In this document: positions 35,833 through 43,760 of the stretch, one piece after another
Layout of the letters: the number at the start of each line of letters is the position of its first letter
Position numbering within the stretch: position 1 is the first letter of the stretch
NCBI GenBank assembly: GCA_031180825.1
Contig: JAPSLM010000006.1
Span: 235,516 to 299,515 of the forward strand
DNA length: 64,000 nt
Reading direction: 5' to 3'
Source of the DNA: Paenibacillus sp.
GTDB lineage: Bacteria > Bacillota > Bacilli > Paenibacillales > NBRC-103111
The notes under the pieces: model-generated
Databases searched by the model: none
What the model was told of the DNA's origin: nothing
What the model saw: the letters and a program-made list of their open reading frames with translations, nothing else
Program-made: the position numbers and the translations under genes

Positions 35833-37038
35833 TCAAGCTTCCCCGGCGCCCGAGGCCCGGGAAAGGACATCCGCCAGCCGTTCCACCGCCTGGTCGATCT
35901 CGTCGTGGGCTACGTACAAATTCGGCATAAACCGGATCACATAAGGCCCTCCCGGCAGCACCAGCAAGCCCTTATGCTGCAGCTCGCGGATGAACGGCCC
36001 TACCGGCCGGTCCAGCTCGATGCCGATCAGCAAACCAAGCCCGCGGACCGCCTTCACCGGCGGGGCCTGCCGCAGCTCCGCGGCCAGCCGCCGCAGCGCG
36101 TAGCGCCCGGCCGCCGCCGCCCGCTCCGGCAGCCGCTCCTCCAGCATCGTCCGCAGCGTGGCGATGCCTGCCGCCATAGCGAGCGGCGATCCGCCGAACG
36201 TGGACGCGTGACTGCCGGGCGCGAAGGCTTCGCGCAGCTTGCGCTTCCCCAGCATCGCTCCGACGGGCAGGCCGCTCGCCAGCCCTTTGGCCAGCGTCAC
36301 GATATCCGGCTCGATGCCGTAGTGCTCGTAGGCAAACAGCTTGCCCGTACGCCCCATCCCCGTCTGCACCTCGTCGACGATCAGCAGCAGGTCGCGCTCC
36401 CGGCACAACCGAGCCAGCTCCCGGACAAACGCCGGATCGGCGGGATGCACGCCGCTCTCGCCCTGCACGAGCTCCAGCATGACCGCCGCGGTCCGCTCGT
36501 TGATGCACGCCCCCACCGATTCGATATCGTTATACCGCGCATACGCAAATCCTTCGGGGAGCGGGTAGAAGCCGTCCTTCACCTTGTCCTGTCCGGTCGC
36601 CGTCAGCGTGGCAAGCGTCCGGCCGTGGAACGATTGCTCGAACGTCACGATCTCGTACCGCTCCTTGGCCTGCACCCGCTGGGCATAGCGCCGGGCCAGC
36701 TTGATGGCCGCTTCGTTCGCCTCCGCGCCGCTGTTGCAGAAGAACGCCAGATCCGCGCAGCTGTGATCCGCGAGCAGCTTCGCCAGCGCCTCCTGCTGGG
36801 GGCTTTGAAACAAATTGCTTACGTGCCACAGCCGCCCCAGCTGCTCCTCCACGCTCCGTTTGACTTGAGGGGGAACGTGGCCCAGGTTGCATACGGCGAG
36901 TCCCGACATAAAATCCAGATAGACGTTCCCCCGCTCATCCCACAGCCGCGAGCCTTCGCCCCGGACGAAGGTTAGAGGATGCCGCGCATACGTCGGAAAC
37001 AGCGAGCTTTCCTTTTCTTCAAGCGACGCGAACTCCAT
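35833..37038 (-). CDS. Class III aminotransferase, acetylornithine-aminotransferase-like
   Basis: A 401-residue PLP enzyme of the ArgD type: GLAVCNLGH, FFCNSGAEANEAAIKLAR, TFEQSFHGRTLATL, LELVQGESGVHPAD, LLIVDEVQTGMGRTG and the PLP lysine in VTLAKGLASGLPVGAM. The length and N-terminus (SSLFPTYARHPLTFVRGEG) fit acetylornithine aminotransferase, but no other arginine gene is near and related class III enzymes look similar. The ATG at 37038 follows AAGAAGGGAAT; the open frame beyond it is a shadow of glyA. It lies 17 bases after glyA. Confidence 0.85.
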   Translation of the reverse strand: MEFASLEEKESSLFPTYARHPLTFVRGEGSRLWDERGNVYLDFMSGLAVCNLGHVPPQVKRSVEEQLGRLWHVSNLFQSPQQEALAKLLADHSCADLAFFCNSGAEANEAAIKLARRYAQRVQAKERYEIVTFEQSFHGRTLATLTATGQDKVKDGFYPLPEGFAYARYNDIESVGACINERTAAVMLELVQGESGVHPADPAFVRELARLCRERDLLLIVDEVQTGMGRTGKLFAYEHYGIEPDIVTLAKGLASGLPVGAMLGKRKLREAFAPGSHASTFGGSPLAMAAGIATLRTMLEERLPERAAAAGRYALRRLAAELRQAPPVKAVRGLGLLIGIELDRPVGPFIRELQHKGLLVLPGGPYVIRFMPNLYVAHDEIDQAVERLADVLSRASGAGEA

Positions 37039-37055
37039 AGCATTCCCTTCTTTCT

Positions 37056-38300
37056 TCAATCGATGTCGTCGTAGAGCGGAAAGGCCGCCGTCAGTTCCTT
37101 TACCTTTCGGCGCGCCTGCCCGCGGACTCCGGCATGAGTCGGGTGCTTGAGCACCGCACCGATCACGCCCGCAAGCTCGGCCATCTCCGACGGCCCCATA
37201 CCCCGCGTCGTGACCGCCGGCGTCCCGATCCGGATGCCGCTGGTGACCATAGGTCCGGCCGTATCGAATGGAATCGCATTTTTGTTCACCGTGATGCCGA
37301 CGCTGTCGAGCAACTCCTGCGCATCGATGCCGGTCATCCGGATGCCGCGCAGATCGAGCAGCAGCAGATGGTTGTCCGTTCCGCCGGTCAACACGTTCAA
37401 ATCTTGCGCGAGCAGGCCGTCGGCCAGCGCTTTCGCGTTCGTCAGCACGCGCGCGGTATAATCGGCGAATGCCGGCTGCGCCGCCTCGCCCAACGCCACC
37501 GCCTTGGCGGCGATGATGTGCATCAGCGGCCCCCCTTGCGTCGCCGGGAAGACCGCCTTGTCGATCTGGGACGCCCACGATTTGCGGCACAAAATGATGC
37601 CTCCGCGCGGCCCGCGCAGCGTTTTGTGCGTCGTCGTCGTCACGAAGTGCGCATGCGGTACGGGACTCGGATGCAGTCCGACGGCAACGGGGCCGGCAAT
37701 ATGCGCCATGTCCGCGAGGAATAAAGCTCCAGCCTCGGCGGCGATTTGGGCCAGCCGTTCGAAATCGATAATCCGCGGATAAGCGCTCGCTCCGACGACC
37801 AGCATCCGCGGCCTATGCTTGAGGGCCAGGCTCCGCAATTCGTCGTAATCGAGCAGGTGTGTCTTCTCGTTCACGCCGTAAGGAACGAACCGGTACATCT
37901 GACCGGAGGCGTTGACCGGACTTCCATGCGTAAGATGGCCGCCGTGCGCCAAATTCATCCCGAGAATCGTATCGCCGGGACGAACGGCGGCCAAATAAAC
38001 GGCCATGTTGGCCTGCGCGCCGGAATGCGGCTGTACGTTCGCGTGCTCCGCGCCGAACAGCTCCATCGCCCGCCGGATGGCGAGCGATTCGGCAAGATCC
38101 ACATACTCGCAGCCGCCGTAATACCGTTTGCCGGGATACCCCTCGGCGTATTTGTTGGTCAGCACTGTCCCCATCGTCTTCAAGACGGCCGGGCTGACGA
38201 AGTTCTCGGAAGCGATCAGCTCGATATGATCCCGCTGCCGGGCGAACTCTTTTCGGATGGCTTCCGCCACCGCGGGGTCTTGATTTTGCAACTGCCGCAT
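37056..38300 (-). CDS. glyA: Serine hydroxymethyltransferase
   Basis: A 414-residue PLP enzyme converting serine and tetrahydrofolate to glycine and methylene-tetrahydrofolate. Clear family text: [73 protein letters not shown], the PLP lysine in [14 protein letters not shown] and [12 protein letters not shown]. The start at 38300 has GGGGGAGC upstream; the open frame to 38387 is not homologous. Its pairing with an aminotransferase gene rather than upp or rpiB is unusual, so a second glyA elsewhere is possible. Confidence 0.96.
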   Translation of the reverse strand: MRQLQNQDPAVAEAIRKEFARQRDHIELIASENFVSPAVLKTMGTVLTNKYAEGYPGKRYYGGCEYVDLAESLAIRRAMELFGAEHANVQPHSGAQANMAVYLAAVRPGDTILGMNLAHGGHLTHGSPVNASGQMYRFVPYGVNEKTHLLDYDELRSLALKHRPRMLVVGASAYPRIIDFERLAQIAAEAGALFLADMAHIAGPVAVGLHPSPVPHAHFVTTTTHKTLRGPRGGIILCRKSWASQIDKAVFPATQGGPLMHIIAAKAVALGEAAQPAFADYTARVLTNAKALADGLLAQDLNVLTGGTDNHLLLLDLRGIRMTGIDAQELLDSVGITVNKNAIPFDTAGPMVTSGIRIGTPAVTTRGMGPSEMAELAGVIGAVLKHPTHAGVRGQARRKVKELTAAFPLYDDID

Positions 38301-38501
38301 CGCTTGCTCCCCCTTTCGATTCCATCGTTCGGTCCCCGAATGACGGTTAACGATTTTCATTATAGGGAGGGCGACCTGTGCCATCAATTACAAATTCCCT
38401 ATCGCTATCATAGGCTGGAACAATCGTTCATCCCGCATGCATCGGTGCTTCCAATCGTTCAAGCCCCCCGATAGACGAACCAAAACGATCCTATGACCGG
38501 C

Positions 38502-38534
38502 AAAAAAGCCGTTTCCTCCGAAGAAGAAACGGCC
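38502..38534 (-). terminator. Terminator after the AraC-type gene
   Basis: Minus strand GCCGTTTC and GAAACGGC enclose a 10-base loop, followed by TTTTTTG, 31 bases after the stop at 38566. Confidence 0.9.
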
Positions 38535-38565
38535 TTGCCGTGAGCTTGTGCGGCACGGTACCGGG

Positions 38566-39438
38566 TCAGGCATGGGAAAAGCGCTTGCGATAGGCGCGTG
38601 GGGTCAAGCCCTCTACTTTGACGAAGCAGGACGTAAAATACGCCGCTTGGTTGAATCCGACCTCTTCCGCCACCCGGGCGACCGGGAAGTCGGTCTGAAG
38701 CAGCAGCATCTTGGCCTGCTCCAGCCGGTAACGCAGCAAATACTCGAAGGGCGAACAGCCGAATTCCCGCTGCATGCAGCGCGCGATATACACGGGATGA
38801 AAATTAAGCGCCTCCCCCAAGCTCTGCGCAGTCACCTGCTGTTTGAAATGCTGGCGCAGGTAGGAAGCCGCCTGATCGGCCACTTCGGCACCGGGCGGCG
38901 GCGTTTCCGCTTGCAGCGAAGCGTTGAGCTGCTCAAGCACCTGCTGAAACAGCTGCTGATGCTTCCAGCGCGCCCAGTTGCGGTGCGACTCCTTCTCCAG
39001 CTCGCCGAGCTGCTGCATCGTCCGGTAAACGGCCGTCGGCTTCAGCAGCTTGGTAAACTGGGGCAGCTGAATGGCGAAGGTTTGCATCGTGAAACTTTTT
39101 TCTTCCATCGAAACGGGCGGCAGCGGCGTCGGTATTCCCTCCTCAGTCTCTCTCCATGGACCCGTCGTGTTGAAATGAAGCCAATAATGCGCCGTATCCG
39201 CCGTGCACCCCTGCGGAGAATAATGGTGACGGTCGGGCCTCAAAATGATCGCATGGCCGGCCGTCACTTCGTAGTACACGCCGCCTTCCATGATATAAAT
39301 GCAGCCTTCCTGCACGACAAGCAGATCGAATACGCCGATGTTGCGCCGGTTCGGATGCTTCCGCCCGGGCGCAATGACGCAAAAGCCGCTGGCTAAATAG
39401 TGGGGCAGCGGCGGGGATGTAAATTCGAGAATTGGCAT
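38566..39438 (-). CDS. AraC family transcriptional regulator
   Basis: A 290-residue regulator with an N-terminal cupin-like sensor (FDLLVVQEGCIYIMEGGVYY, HAIILRPDRHHYSPQG) and a C-terminal double helix-turn-helix (about 190-290: SLGEALNFHPVYIARCMQREF, FPVARVAEEVGFNQAAYFTSCF, LTPRAYRKRF). Such proteins usually sense sugars or small metabolites. The ATG at 39438 has GAGGGTG upstream. It is divergent from the MATE exporter gene, 129 bases apart, and probably regulates it. Confidence 0.9.
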   Translation of the reverse strand: MPILEFTSPPLPHYLASGFCVIAPGRKHPNRRNIGVFDLLVVQEGCIYIMEGGVYYEVTAGHAIILRPDRHHYSPQGCTADTAHYWLHFNTTGPWRETEEGIPTPLPPVSMEEKSFTMQTFAIQLPQFTKLLKPTAVYRTMQQLGELEKESHRNWARWKHQQLFQQVLEQLNASLQAETPPPGAEVADQAASYLRQHFKQQVTAQSLGEALNFHPVYIARCMQREFGCSPFEYLLRYRLEQAKMLLLQTDFPVARVAEEVGFNQAAYFTSCFVKVEGLTPRAYRKRFSHA

Positions 39439-39473
39439 CGCTTTCACCCTCTTATCATGCAAAGTCAGGTTTG

Positions 39474-39504
39474 TATCCTGATAATTTTAGTTCGGATACT
39501 GATA
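39474..39504. promoter_or_regulatory. Direct repeat, possible AraC-type binding site
   Basis: TATCCTGATA and GATACTGATA lie 21 bases apart in the intergenic region, two helical turns, on the promoter side of the MATE gene (a TATAAT lies near 39525). This is the usual arrangement of AraC half-sites. Confidence 0.35.
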
Positions 39505-39567
39505 CATGCATCCAAGTATACGCTCTATAATGTGATATGGGAATACGGCATCAGGAGGATACGGAAC

Positions 39568-40926
39568 ATGAATGACGACAAAAAGTTTACGCTATGGGCG
39601 CTCGCCTGGCCCATTTTTATTGAAATGTTTTTGCAGTTTTTGCTGGGCACGGCGGACACGCTTATGGTCAGCCGCATATCGGACGGCGCGGTTGCCGTCG
39701 TGGGCATTTCCACGCAATTGTTTGCCGCCGTCACGATCTTGTTTATGACCGTCGCCAACGGGGCCGGCGTACTGATCGCGCAAAAGCTCGGAGCCCGCAG
39801 GCCGGAGGAAGCGCGAACGGCAGCCATCATGTCCGTCAATATATCGGTCGTGATCGGGGCGCTGATCAGCCTTGCGCTCTGCGTCTTTGCCCGCGATATC
39901 GCCGCACTGCTGCAGGTCCCGGCCGCTCTGCTGCCGATGGCCGACACGTATATCTCCATCGTCGGCGGAGGCATGACGCTGACCGCCGCCATGGCCGCTC
40001 TCAGCACGGCGATTCGCAATACGGGAAACACGCGCGGTCCGATGTATATCGCGATCGGGATGAACGTCATTCACGTCGTGCTGAACTACGCCTTTATTTA
40101 CGGAGCCCTCGGCTTCCCGCAATGGGGACTGGCCGGTGTAGCTCTATCGACCCTTGTCAGCCGTTTGCTGGCCACGGTCGTGCTCGCCTTCCTGTTCGTG
40201 CATTCGTTCGAGCGCCGGATCGGCTGGAAAGACCTTCTGCAGTTCGACCGCCCTTTGTTCCGCGAAACGATGCAGATCGGTTGGCCTATGGGAGTGCACT
40301 CGGCTTCGTGGGTGTTTTCGCAGCTGATTCTGTTTTCGTTCATAGCGATGCTCGGGGCGACGGAATTGGCGGCGCGGACTTACATGAATACGATGGAGTC
40401 GTTTTGCTTCACGCTCGGGTATTCCATTGCGATGGCTCTGCAAATTCAGATCGCCCATCTTTTCGGTGCCGGCCGGACACAGGAGGCTTACCGCGCAGCT
40501 TATCGGGGAATGTGGACGGGGCTTGCGGTGGTCATGACCAATGCGCTGCTCCTGTACGCTTTCGGCAGCAAGGCGCTGTCATTGTTCACGGCGGATGCCG
40601 AAATTGTGGCGCTCGGGGTTGCGCTGCTCGGCTTGAACCTGCTGCTGCAGCCGGGGAAAATGATCAATATGGCCATGGGCAGCGCCTTAACGGGAATCGG
40701 AGATACCCGGTTCATTATGATTACCGGAATGATCTCGCTCTGGCTGATCGCAACCGGGTGCTCTTATTTTCTCGGCATTCGGATCGGCTGGGGCTTGACC
40801 GGCATATATACGGCGATGATCGCCGACGAATATTTCCGCGGCTTTCTCGTACTCCGCCGTTGGAAAAGCGGCAAAATGCTGCACCCGTCCGCAGCCTCGC
40901 CCGGACATCGGACCGTCTCGGCATAA
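39568..40926 (+). CDS. MATE family efflux transporter
   Basis: A 452-residue membrane protein with about twelve helices in two similar halves. It starts KFTLWALAWPIFIEMFLQFLLGTADTLMVSR and has GAGVLIAQKLGARRPEEAR, ALSTAIRNTGNTRGPMYI and the second-half counterpart GSALTGIGDTRFIMITG. MATE proteins export cationic drugs or metabolites using sodium or proton gradients. The ATG at 39568 has AGGAGG nine bases upstream. Divergent AraC regulator next door; a strong terminator follows. Confidence 0.93.
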   Translation: MNDDKKFTLWALAWPIFIEMFLQFLLGTADTLMVSRISDGAVAVVGISTQLFAAVTILFMTVANGAGVLIAQKLGARRPEEARTAAIMSVNISVVIGALISLALCVFARDIAALLQVPAALLPMADTYISIVGGGMTLTAAMAALSTAIRNTGNTRGPMYIAIGMNVIHVVLNYAFIYGALGFPQWGLAGVALSTLVSRLLATVVLAFLFVHSFERRIGWKDLLQFDRPLFRETMQIGWPMGVHSASWVFSQLILFSFIAMLGATELAARTYMNTMESFCFTLGYSIAMALQIQIAHLFGAGRTQEAYRAAYRGMWTGLAVVMTNALLLYAFGSKALSLFTADAEIVALGVALLGLNLLLQPGKMINMAMGSALTGIGDTRFIMITGMISLWLIATGCSYFLGIRIGWGLTGIYTAMIADEYFRGFLVLRRWKSGKMLHPSAASPGHRTVSA

Positions 40927-40943
40927 AGCTGACTTGCACGGCA

Positions 40944-40979
40944 AAAGACCGTCCGATTCTCATCATTCGGACGGTCTTC
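40944..40979 (+). terminator. Terminator after the MATE gene
   Basis: AAGACCGTCCGA and TCGGACGGTCTT form a perfect 12-bp stem, with a short T-containing tail. Confidence 0.8.
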
Positions 40980-41029
40980 GTTTGGCGATACGCGGCGGGG
41001 ACAAAAGCGTCCGACATGCGAACCGCCGG

Positions 41030-41476
41030 TCAATCCGGCTTCGGTCCGCCGCCGGACGGCTTATACGGGTTGGCCCGCCGTCTTTTCAGCAAAGCGGCAC
41101 GGCCTCCCAGCAAAGCGGCGGGAATGACGGCCGCGAAGCCGGCGAGATGATACCACAGAGGAACCACGGAGTTGCCGAACGAATAATAAAAACCGATCCC
41201 GGCCGCCACGACGCCGATAATCGAAGCATGAAAATAGGCGTCCCGCTTCGCCACCGAAGCCGACACGTACCCGCCGAGACCCGTGCAGAACAAGCCGGCC
41301 AGCAGGTAAATCAACAACATCGGCGTGTCCGAATACATCTTCGAAATCTCGCTCGGACTGATCTGATTGGACGCGACGTAGATCGTGCCGATCAACAGCG
41401 AAGAGACGAACGAAGTGACCTGATCCACCAAAATACCGGCCAGCACGCCGCCAAAATGTACGTTTTTCTTTTCCAT
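41030..41476 (-). CDS. Four-helix membrane protein of unknown function
   Basis: A 148-residue protein with four hydrophobic segments (about 8-32, 50-72, 82-102 and 108-126) and a basic, proline-rich tail (RRRANPYKPSGGGPKPD). The N-terminus KKNVHFGGVLAGILVDQVTSF puts a short charged stretch in front of the first helix. I do not recognise the family. The ATG at 41476 follows a modest AGGAGACC site. It stands alone between convergent and co-directional neighbours. Confidence 0.7.
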   Translation of the reverse strand: MEKKNVHFGGVLAGILVDQVTSFVSSLLIGTIYVASNQISPSEISKMYSDTPMLLIYLLAGLFCTGLGGYVSASVAKRDAYFHASIIGVVAAGIGFYYSFGNSVVPLWYHLAGFAAVIPAALLGGRAALLKRRRANPYKPSGGGPKPD

Positions 41477-41770
41477 AAGTCGAGTAGGTCTCCTAATAGT
41501 TATGTAGTGCGATGTCTGTTGTACCGGCGCTGTTCTTGCCTCCTACGTTCCAACTATACCATACTCCACTGCGGATCGACAGCGGCCGAGCCCGGCCTCC
41601 GTTTAATTTATCGAAGGCGCTTGCGCTCCTTCGCAGGAATCCGCGGCCCCATAGCTGCAGAAAAGAGGCTGGCCCTCAGGTAGATCGGCGTATCCGTCTC
41701 CCCTTGGCACAGCCCCTTGTTCGGCCCATATGTCGCACAATTGCACAATCGCAAAACCGCTTCAAACGCT
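41477..41770. other. Intergenic region without a recognised gene
   Basis: Nearly 300 bases between two minus-strand genes. It contains a TATGGTATAGT string (minus strand, near 41555) that could serve as -10 for the four-helix protein. I see no RNA motif or repeat. Confidence 0.5.
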
Positions 41771-42175
41771 CTAGGCGCTCGCTCCTTCCGCGCTTCGCTT
41801 GCGGAACAAACTGTCCACCGCCAGCATACGGTTCCCGCTGATCAACAGGTGCAGGGACATGGCGAACAGCGCAAGATCCAGTTCATACCCGCCGACAAAT
41901 CCCTGCGGCAGCTTGACGGTCAAAATCGCGCCAAGCATAATGATCGAAAACAATGCGCCAAATACGCGCACGCCGAGACCGAGAACCATGCAAATGCCGC
42001 CAATCAGCTCGATCCCGCCGACCGCATAGGCCAAAAACCCGGGCAAGCCGATGCTTTGAAAGAAGCCTGCGGCTTTTTCAATCCCCGCTTGAAACTTTTG
42101 CAGCCCGTGTAAAAGAAAAGTCACTCCCAATACGATACGCACAACCAAAGCTCCCAGTTCGGAAAACGTAGTCAT
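41771..42175 (-). CDS. DoxX family membrane protein
   Basis: A 134-residue protein with four membrane helices and the DoxX pattern: LVVRIVLGVTFLLHGLQKF, GLPGFLAYAVGGIELIGGICMVLG, GALFSIIMLGAILTVKLP and LALFAMSLHLLISGN. DoxX/YphA-type proteins are linked to redox and envelope stress. AGGAGG precedes the ATG. A BlaI-type operator lies 113 bases upstream and the blaI-M56 pair lies just beyond, so it is probably their target. Confidence 0.88.
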   Translation of the reverse strand: MTTFSELGALVVRIVLGVTFLLHGLQKFQAGIEKAAGFFQSIGLPGFLAYAVGGIELIGGICMVLGLGVRVFGALFSIIMLGAILTVKLPQGFVGGYELDLALFAMSLHLLISGNRMLAVDSLFRKRSAEGASA

Positions 42176-42287
42176 TTCACCTATTCCTCCTTGAATAAAA
42201 TCTTGTTTAACAGGCTGATTCGAGACCGCTCCCGCTCTCTTTCATCCGTCTTGCTTCATATGACCCGGATCACCTCCCAATTTCCCA

Positions 42288-42306
42288 ACACTACTTATTG
42301 TAGTGT
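42288..42306. promoter_or_regulatory. BlaI-type operator upstream of doxX
   Basis: ACACTACTTATTGTAGTGT is a perfect palindrome around a 5-base centre. It matches the operator in front of the blaI-like gene (43649-43667). On the minus strand a strong GGGAGGTGAT sits just downstream without an obvious gene. Confidence 0.65.
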
Positions 42307-42371
42307 CGGCCCGCAAAAAAATGCGCCGCACGGAAAAATAATCCGCCGCGCAGCGGTCATTGACGATTCGA

Positions 42372-43220
42372 TTACAGGGTGGCGAAGAAAAACATCGCGC
42401 CAAGCAATAGCACCGCATGGAATGAAATCATAGTCAGCTTCAGCGGCAGCTTGAACGGAATCTCGGATTGCGGATCCAAAATCAACTGAATGCGGCAGTT
42501 GATCGAGTTGTCTGCGAACGAGACGTAGGAGAATACCATCGTTTCCGTCTTTCTGTGCTTCAGAAGCTTCAGCAAGGCGCTGCCGATCTCTACGGACGAA
42601 CCCAACCGTTCGATGGCATAATTATCGGCGAGCACCTCGCGAACGGTCCGGTATTTCTGGTACACCCACCGGAGCAGCGGAACGTATCCCATGACCGACG
42701 AGCAGAGGGACAGCACGAACGTTTTCAGGGGATCGCCGTGCTTCCGGTGAAACATTTCATGATGGATTACCGCCTCCAGCTCTCGCGCGTCCAGCAGCCG
42801 GATCAAGCCCGTCGACAAAACGACTTTCGGGTTCAACAGGTTCATTGTAAACGCCCGCGGCTCGTCGCACGCGACGACAAGAATCGGCTCGCCGCCGCTG
42901 CCGTACCGCCCGTTCAATTCCGCCGTCATCCGGTCGTCCCGTTTGCTTTGCAGGCGCCGGAACGTGCGCCACGACGCCCATTGCTGCTGAACGATGCGTC
43001 CGGCGGTCAGCAGCAGCGTGTAGAACACGACGATGTCGAAGGCGTACACCACTCCGTCCAAGCCGTAAACGCTCGCCGTCGTGGCGCAAAATTGGATCAG
43101 GTTATGCTTGATTTCCAAGCCCAGCAGCAAATGCAGCGCATACGCGACGATTTGGGACAGGATCAGGGCCGACAACCCAAGGCCCGTAAGGAACAGGGTC
43201 CTGGAACGTTTTTCCCACAT
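42372..43220 (-). CDS. M56 (BlaR1/MecR1-type) membrane metallopeptidase
   Basis: A 282-residue protein with two N-terminal helices (TLFLTGLGLSALILSQIVAYALH, VVYAFDIVVFYTLLLTAG), a cytoplasmic zinc protease domain with HEMFH (HExxH) followed by REVLADNYAI that supplies the third ligand region, and a C-terminal helix. BlaR1 proteins cut the BlaI repressor on a signal. The penicillin-binding sensor domain of BlaR1 is missing, so the signal is something else. It lies three bases after the blaI-like gene. Confidence 0.88.
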   Translation of the reverse strand: MWEKRSRTLFLTGLGLSALILSQIVAYALHLLLGLEIKHNLIQFCATTASVYGLDGVVYAFDIVVFYTLLLTAGRIVQQQWASWRTFRRLQSKRDDRMTAELNGRYGSGGEPILVVACDEPRAFTMNLLNPKVVLSTGLIRLLDARELEAVIHHEMFHRKHGDPLKTFVLSLCSSVMGYVPLLRWVYQKYRTVREVLADNYAIERLGSSVEIGSALLKLLKHRKTETMVFSYVSFADNSINCRIQLILDPQSEIPFKLPLKLTMISFHAVLLLGAMFFFATL

Positions 43221-43223
43221 AGG

Positions 43224-43637
43224 CTATCTTTCCTTTTTCAGAGCTTGAATTTTTTGCTCCAGCTGCTCGATCAGCGCCGGGTCCGCTTCTTCCAGAGCGT
43301 CCAGCATATGGTTGACGACCAGCGGTCCGAATTCTTCAAGCAAGTCGTTCGTCAGCTCTTTGGATTGGGTTTCAAGAAACTGCTCCAGCGATTGGGTGGG
43401 CTGAAATAAGGAGACGCGCCCTTCCGCTCTTTTGCGCAGCACGCCTTTGTCCACCAGCCGGTTCATGACCGTCATCACCGTATTGAAATTGATCGCCTGC
43501 TCCTTGGCCAGCCTCGCCTGAACGTCTTTGATCGCCATTTCCGGACCGTTCCACAGGATATGCATGATTTTCGCTTCCAGAGGTCCGAAAAAGCGGTTTA
43601 ATCCGCTTTCGTTTGTTTTGAATGAATGTATTTTCAT
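43224..43637 (-). CDS. BlaI/MecI family transcriptional repressor
   Basis: A 137-residue winged-helix repressor: LEAKIMHILWNGPEMAIKDVQARL, NFNTVMTVMNRLVDKGVL and a C-terminal dimer region (TNDLLEEFGPLVVNHML, ALIEQLEQKI). The family binds palindromes and is inactivated by a linked M56 protease. Its own operator lies 12 bases upstream of the start and overlaps the ribosome site region, giving autorepression. Forms an operon with the M56 gene and shares its operator motif with doxX. Confidence 0.9.
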   Translation of the reverse strand: MKIHSFKTNESGLNRFFGPLEAKIMHILWNGPEMAIKDVQARLAKEQAINFNTVMTVMNRLVDKGVLRKRAEGRVSLFQPTQSLEQFLETQSKELTNDLLEEFGPLVVNHMLDALEEADPALIEQLEQKIQALKKER

Positions 43638-43648
43638 GAAAGCACCTC

Positions 43649-43667
43649 ACACTACCTATTGTAATGT
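43649..43667. promoter_or_regulatory. BlaI-type operator upstream of the repressor gene
   Basis: ACACTACCTATTGTAATGT differs from the doxX operator at two of 19 positions and is palindromic apart from one base pair. Confidence 0.65.
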
Positions 43668-43705
43668 TCACAAAAAGCATCGTCAAGCTCACCGTTCGTT
43701 CCGGC

Positions 43706-43750
43706 AAAAAAAGCACGGCAAGGGCGCGTACGCCTCTATGCCGTGCTTTT
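43706..43750 (-). terminator. Terminator of the PTS operon
   Basis: Minus strand AAAAGCACGGCA pairs with TGCCGTGCTTTT and continues into TTT, 11 bases after the ptsI stop. Confidence 0.92.
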
Positions 43751-43760
43751 CCCTTTCATG

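Noticed and set aside
37039-37590. N-terminal extension of the aminotransferase frame
   Set aside because: It reads through glyA in another frame and lacks similarity to aminotransferases; the ATG at 37038 has a ribosome site.
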